Shown here in pieces: positions 20,653-25,777 of a stretch of DNA of 25,777 bases. The translations under genes and the position numbers were made by a program. The first letter of the stretch is position 1; each line of letters starts with the position of its first letter. The stretch lies in assembly GCA_900617975.1 (NCBI GenBank), contig UZAE01013166.1, positions 1 through 25,777 of the forward strand, read 5' to 3'. The notes below the pieces were generated by a model. It was not told where the DNA came from and ran no database searches. It saw only the letters and a list, made by a program, of their open reading frames with translations. This stretch comes from Rodentolepis nana (Eukaryota; Platyhelminthes; Cestoda; Cyclophyllidea; Hymenolepididae).

Positions 20653-22788
20653 AAGTATATATCACAATAGTCTTAAAAAACAACCATGTAACTGCATGAA
20701 TATGCATATGCAGATAAATGAACACATTTTTTAAAAGCTATAGTAGACAAACGTTGGTGTTTTGCAATAGTTAATTCATGGTACGAATCATGGTTCACAC
20801 ATACTACAATGAAAAGATTTATCTCGCCGTAGAAGTTAAAGAAAATTACTAATTTTCGACATTTAAATTTAAAAAATACCGATAAAAATAAAGTCTTTGG
20901 ATAATGTTCATCAAATATGTGCAAACCTGCCAAAAAGCGAGTGGATCAGAACTGAGGAAGAGAAAATCTTTACCACGAATTATTAATCTACCCACCTTCA
21001 GTTTAAAAAAAGATTTACCATTTACAAACCTTTAGTTTTTAAAACGTAGAGGCAAATTCGCTTTCTTAAAATGCAGTTTTCTCAGCAAAAATCTGTTTGT
21101 TAAATATTCTTCTTACAAATTGTTAAAATTTTGAATGACATGAATTCAAATTTCATCATGCAAATGGTAAAAATTTATAGTCAAATAGAAACGTTATTCT
21201 ATGGTCAATTACTTCATTTTAATTGGGTAAATTTAAAAAGAATAATAATGATTAATACAGGCATAAAATAAATTAAAATTTTAGACTATTAAGCAAAAAT
21301 ATATTTTGAAGCCCGCGAAGTGTCTGGGCTACATGAATCTTTTGACAATCACGCAAGTTGACAATACAAAATTATTTGTTGCAAACATTAATCTAGTCAT
21401 TGTGAATAAAGCCAGGGGAACGTGATCTCAAGATGCCATTTTCTCTATTGTTTTAAAAACTTAAAGATTGAATTTTAAATTTAAAGTTGGGGATTATTAT
21501 TAATATTATTATTTAACAAGCAAGTTTTAAATTAAAAAGCGGAACTTTATTCCAATTTTACTTTCCTTTGCGAATGTCGAAGCAGGATCGTTTTACAGTT
21601 CTCGTTTTTTCAACATGTAATGACAGCGGAAATAATTGCTCAAAAAATTATAATTGTGCCGAATCTTTCAGCAATCATTGAAAAAAACATTTTTAATAAA
21701 AACAATTACATTTTACTATTTTACTCGAAAATAGCAAAGTAAGTTTAAATTCGGCCAGGTATTATGCTTTTGCCGCATTCGAACACATTAATACAGATTA
21801 TTTCATTAATGATTCTAATTTAAAAATAATATTAAACGGCTTATCAACCGACAATAATTATTAAAATAGTTTACATGGTAATTTTGGAAATGAAACATAA
21901 AACCACTGAGTACATGATGAGCAGTATGTAAATTTTGGGTAAAAGTTGCATGATTGAAATTGTTTTATCCAAATGTTGCCAATACAAATTCTTAAACCTC
22001 AGAGCTTTCGTTAATTTGAGTTCCTTAAAAGGTTGGTCATACCATTTTGATGTACTTGTTTCCATTTAGTGATGCGTAAAAGCTCCTGGAATATAGGCGA
22101 GAATAAACTTCTCTCTTCTACCACATCTTGGCCCTCATTAATCCATAAGGGATTGTATAGCCAGAAATATTTTTGCAAGAAAGCTCTTCAGTAGGTATAA
22201 GTGATGAAAAATTTTTCTCCTTCATGGCTTAACAGTGTCAAGTACTTTCAGATAAAGAACGTTTACTATATGAATATAAGGCCTTTCAATCTACTGTGTC
22301 TTTAGGTAAGTCAGTGAAAAGGTGAAGTTGAGTGATTCAAATACTTTCCAGTAATTCAAATGAAATACCAAAGCATTCAAATAGCTCTGCCATAAATTTA
22401 GTACAGTTTATTTTGCCTTTATCGGGCTAGACGTTAAATTGACTTTTTTCACATGAGCTAAAGGTTTGATTTAACTTTTCAGGGAAACAATTTAATTTAA
22501 ATAGGCCGCTAATGAATAATTTGAAAACTAGAAAAGAATATCTCTGACTATCTCTATAAAGTTACGATGTTAACGATTTTTCACATTTGAATATTCCTTG
22601 AATTAATCAATACCCCTTTTGCGAAATAATAAAACAGCTGATTTTGATTTGGAGACGAGAGTAGATGACTAAAGAAAAAATATGGTAAAATTAGCTTTAA
22701 TTTAAAAAAATAACAACTTAGTATTTGAAGAAAGTTAGCAAAAATCAGAAAAAAGCTCAAATGCCCATACAATTGTTTTAATATATAT
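20653..22788. other. 2.1 kb of very AT-rich sequence
   Basis: No gene or known repeat is seen. It includes some of the most AT-rich DNA in the window (about 20870-21870). Minus-strand frames at 20673-20933, 21871-22065 and 22581-22772 have no recognisable motif. Confidence 0.45.
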
Positions 22789-22801
22789 ATCTTTTTAAGC
22801 C

Positions 22802-23114
22802 GGGGTGTGCGATAGACTTACCTCCACGTGGTGCACCCTGGGCAACGTATACTCATGCGGCAAAAAAGTCTATTACTTGGCAGTTGACTTCTGACTTCAA
22901 ACTACCATGATCCCACTGCATTTCATATTCGAATAATTTCACAGTACTCATCGTACCTTACCTTTTCTCTACCTTTGTGTCTGTCTGTGAAACATTGTTC
23001 TGTCCCCTTCTCGACTTATTGCCACTTTGATGTTCATCTTCCTTTCTGTGAAGCCCGAAGTCAACTAAAGGGCTAATGATACCTATTATAACGCCTGCCA
23101 TTTGAAATAAATAA
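22802..23114 (+). mobile_element. SINE family 1, copy 12 (best sense reference), 13-bp target duplication
   Basis: ATCTTTTTAAGCC lies at 22789-22801 and 23115-23127. A compact, well preserved sense copy of 313 bp, useful as the family reference. The head GGGGTGTGC (22802-22810) can pair with GTGCACCCT (22831-22839) around a 20-nt loop containing ACTTACCT (22816-22823). Weak polymerase III-like boxes are TGGTGCACCCTGG (22829-22841) and AGTTGACTTC (22882-22891). It ends CGCCTGCCATTTGAAATAAATAA. It carries no credible coding frame. Confidence 0.96.
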
Positions 23115-23127
23115 ATCTTTTTAAGCC

Positions 23128-23793
23128 ATCTTGGACAAAGTTCGTTAGGCAAAAAAATTGAGCTTCAGTCAAAGCTTATAACCACAGAATGCATACTATA
23201 TATATATATATCAGCATTGGAATAAAGATGCACCAATTATTTAATAAATAAAAAATAGCGAACATTAATGTTAGTCATGGAAGAAAATAAGTTTTTCTGG
23301 GCTTATAGAATGAATCAAGAAAGGTCATTTGGATTTCACAATCGTAGGGGAAAGAAAACTTCGCCGCAGGTACTTTTCTTAACACTCTCTATTTGATCTC
23401 TACAATTAAAATAGTTAAAACTTTATCGATTACTTCAATTAATAATAAAATATTTGAATATACATTTTTCTTATCACCAAGACGAAAAAGCCTCTCTCCT
23501 CTATTTGCTTTAATAGAAACTCTTTAGCCAATTTGAACGAAGCTCAAATGGTAAAATCATAATCGATCTTCTACATACATCACTTTTGCATTCCTAGAGA
23601 CAATGAAGAAATGAAGCAAACAAAATTTGTGCAGAAATGGTGCAAAAACAATATTATGTTTATTTTTTAAAAAACGCTGGTCTATGTGCATATATGCATT
23701 TTTAAGCAACTATTAAGAAATTGCTCATTTTAAAACTCAATGAGTGAATAAATTGAGCATTTCTGGGTTCCAACGTCTTAAAGTTGTCGTGGA
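23128..23793. other. AT-rich spacer with TA microsatellite
   Basis: No gene. There is a short (TA)n run at about 23196-23211. Confidence 0.45.
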
Positions 23794-23905
23794 TTGCTGC
23801 ACTAATAAGCCTTGAATAAAGTTCAGTAATCTCTATGGCAAATTCGCATAGTTTGGAAAGGCTTCCGGATTAGTTAAGCAATCCCGAAGCAATAGGTGCG
23901 AAATA
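23794..23905. repeat. Repeat family 2, fragment C
   Basis: TTGCTGCACTAATAAGCCTTG ... CTCTATGGCAAATTCGCATAG aligns with 4822-4888 (TTGATGCACTAATAAACCTTG ... CTCTATGGCAGATTATCC) over roughly 65 bp at about three quarters identity by eye. A weaker continuation GTTAAGCAATCCCGAAGC matches GTTAAGTTACCGCAAAGC. The right boundary is uncertain. Confidence 0.58.
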
Positions 23906-25130
23906 TAGGTGTGAATATAGGTGATGTCCTGTACGTTTGGGCTGTGTTATCTGGCTGGGAGCTTTATCATTACATACACTTTCGACCTTGGTTATTGATT
24001 GGTGCATTTGTGGCCTCGTTTTATACCTGGTGTGATCGGACTCGCATCCGCAACCGCTTCTTTGTTTTAGCCATGCTAACGTTTTGCTCTTTCACAGATA
24101 AATATTTAATTTTACTTATATATTGACAATTTTTCCATCTGATTTAAAGGCCTAAATTATTTTGTCTGTCACTTCGCAACCAATCAGCATTCAGTCGATT
24201 TTAAGAGAGATGCTATAAAGTTGTGCCTCCCTTTATTGACTTTTTTGTTACAGATATTTTACTTTTATAATTTAAATTGGTCTTGCATTTACTAAAGGAT
24301 GAAACAATTTTAATATCCTTTTTTAACCCAATTGAATAAGTTGTTCAAATTTGAAATTACTCAATTGAAAAAATTGAAGTGAGTGATTAACTTTTACTAA
24401 TTTATGGGCTTCTACCACAAAATAATTTTGAGTTAATTGGCATTAATTGGGAGAGAAAAGCCTTGTTGAGAATCTTGGGTAGTTAATAATTGAAATTTCC
24501 ACTTTTATAGAGGTGAACGAGCTTTTTAAGTGATTAAACAGTCTTTCTAAATGTTATACAGGAATTCGCGTTTACTAAATATATAGCAAAAGGGAAGGCG
24601 AAGTGCAAAAAAGAGAGAAAAATGAAGATTTAGACATGTAAAACGACATTTTTAGAGTCAGGGTGAAATCTGTGTTGTGAAAAATGCACAGGTGGCACAT
24701 TTTGATGATTTTATAAACTGTTTTGTCTCCAAAGTAACCAGAGCTGCATAATAGCACACAATTTTTTCAATAGTAAGCCTTGTTTCAAATCGGCAAAAGT
24801 ACTGAAATTTTGTGAACATCTACCAATAAATTTTCCGCGATAATATTGCTCAAGGTGTCTTTCCTTTTCATTTCTGGTTGAACAATTGATCTTATCGAAA
24901 TATATGAGTATATAAAGAAGGCCTATTTTCTTTGCAATATTCAAATCTTCCAATTGAATTGACTCCTTGTTTTGTGTTTAATTACGTTACCGATGGATCA
25001 TTGAAAATGAATAAGCTGTCGATTCCTCGCCTGTTGACTAATTATACTTCCCAATGGTACATAGGTTAATCGGGGGCAACTTGTTATACTTAGTTTAAAA
25101 GTGCAATAACAATCCGTTTTGCATAGATAC
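23906..25130. other. AT-rich spacer without recognised gene
   Basis: A 76-codon plus-strand frame at 23896-24126 is hydrophobic and Trp-rich but begins inside repeat fragment C and matches nothing I recognise. Minus-strand frames at 24575-24757 and 24711-24953 are likewise unassigned. Confidence 0.4.
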
Positions 25131-25448
25131 TTTATTTATATCAAATGGCTAGTGTTTTGATAGTTATCATTAACAATTTAGCTGACTTCGGACTTCACAT
25201 AGGGGAGGAACAGACAGTCACAAAATATTGAGAGAGGAAGAGAAGAGTGATTCACGAATGTAAAAGAGACAGACAGACATAAAGGTAGAAAGAAGATGAG
25301 GTGAGTACCGTGAAGGGGTCAAATATGGAGTACAGTGGGGTCATGGTAGTTTGAAGTCAGAAGTCAACTTGCAGTTTTGAGACTTTGTTCCCGTATGATT
25401 ATACGTTGCTCAGGTGCACCGCGTGGAGGTAAGTCTGTCGCGCACCCT
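25131..25448 (-). mobile_element. SINE family 1, copy 13 (left arm of inverted pair)
   Basis: On the + strand the tail TTTATTTATATCAAATGGCTAG runs to the head GTGCACCGCGTGGAGGTAAGTCTGTCGCGCACCC. The body is diverged (AACAATTTAGCTGACTTCGG, deletion at AGGAACAGACAGTCAC). The E-box is mutated to CCGCGTGG. No convincing target duplication is seen. Its head faces the head of the next copy about 30 bp away. Confidence 0.92.
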
Positions 25449-25477
25449 AAAGTATTGATTATTATGTTGGTTAGAAT

Positions 25478-25777
25478 GAGGTGTACGATAGACTTACCTC
25501 CACGTGGTGCACCCTGGGCAACGTATACTCATACGGCAAAAAAGTCTATTAACCGGCAGTTGACTTCTCACTTCAAACTACCATAGCCCGACTGCTTGTC
25601 ATACTCAACCCCTTCCTCAGCACTCATCTTGCCTTTTTCTCTACCTTTGTGTCTGTCTGCCTCTTTTACATCTGTGAATCGCTCTTCTGCTCCCCTTCCT
25701 CGACTTTCTGCTACTTTGATGACCCTTCCCTCTGTGAAGCCCTAAGTCAACTAAAGGACTAATGATAGCTATCAAAA
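25478..25777 (+). mobile_element. SINE family 1, copy 14 (right arm, cut by window end)
   Basis: A sense copy with head GAGGTGTACGATAGACTTACC, CACGTGGTGCACCCTGGG, normal body, and TAATGATAGCTATCAAAA at the window edge. Only the last tail bases are missing. It forms a head-to-head inverted repeat with the copy at 25131-25448. Confidence 0.93.

Noticed and set aside
23896..24126. 76-codon hydrophobic frame, possible membrane protein exon
   Set aside because: It starts inside a repeat fragment, has no recognisable family motif, and its length is not exceptional for this window. No splice context was supportable.
1..25777. Heads as spliced-leader RNA genes (exon ending GAG|GTAAGT)
   Set aside because: No Sm-site-like sequence (AATTTTTG) follows the GTAAGT within the element. 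The strand with the donor is antisense to the retroposed RNA, and copies end 14 bases later at the insertion boundary.

Overview
This window looks like intergenic or intronic DNA from a eukaryote, probably an invertebrate animal and perhaps an arthropod. It is AT-rich, has many microsatellites and homopolymer tracts, has no long conserved reading frame, and carries retroposons with target-site duplications (TSDs). I find no intact protein-coding gene, tRNA, rRNA or CRISPR system. The species is not identifiable from what I can see.

The dominant content is one dispersed SINE-like family, roughly 310-330 bp in its usual form. It has 14 recognisable copies plus several free-standing pieces, about a sixth of the window. 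Read in its own sense, it starts with a GGGGTGTGCG head containing ACTTACCTCCACGTGG and GGTGCACC. A pyrimidine-rich middle follows. The tail ends in GCCTGCCATTTGAAATAAATAAAT or in an (AAT)n run. Head-to-tail copies on the + strand start at 452, 8679, 18361, 22802 and 25478. Copies on the - strand lie at 1-95, 1680-2149, 2629-2942, 9445-9769, 10671-10974, 13057-13382, 17247-17560, 20265-20586 and 25131-25448. Six of them have convincing TSDs of 10-13 bp at both ends, one has a shorter 8-bp pair, and one has an odd 31-bp pair. The microsatellite tail always sits at the same end, as expected for target-primed reverse transcription.

The only protein-derived sequence I recognise is at 7247-7637: the decayed C-terminus of a non-LTR retrotransposon (LINE), with a duplicated C-x2-C...H-x3-C module, a frameshift and a RYWEVRRQLM-type end. 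About 45 bp after its stop comes a 3' end (7681-7757) clearly related to the SINE tail. This makes that LINE lineage the likely partner that mobilised the SINE, a link visible inside this one window.

Region by region: 1-790 holds two SINEs head to head. 1680-3216 is a composite hotspot: two SINEs, one internally expanded, then free SINE heads falling on a ~40-bp lattice. 3911-5043 holds two pieces of a second, older repeat family, with a third piece at 23794-23905. 6091-7760 holds a TA microsatellite, a purine-rich tract with an ambiguous base, and the LINE relic. 8679-25777 is AT-rich DNA interrupted by ten more SINEs, several with private internal duplications, ending in a head-to-head inverted pair at the right edge. 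The most interesting items are the SINE/LINE tail sharing, the periodic head array, the strong splice-donor/U1-like sequence in every head, and the unusual 31-bp duplication around the copy at 20265.
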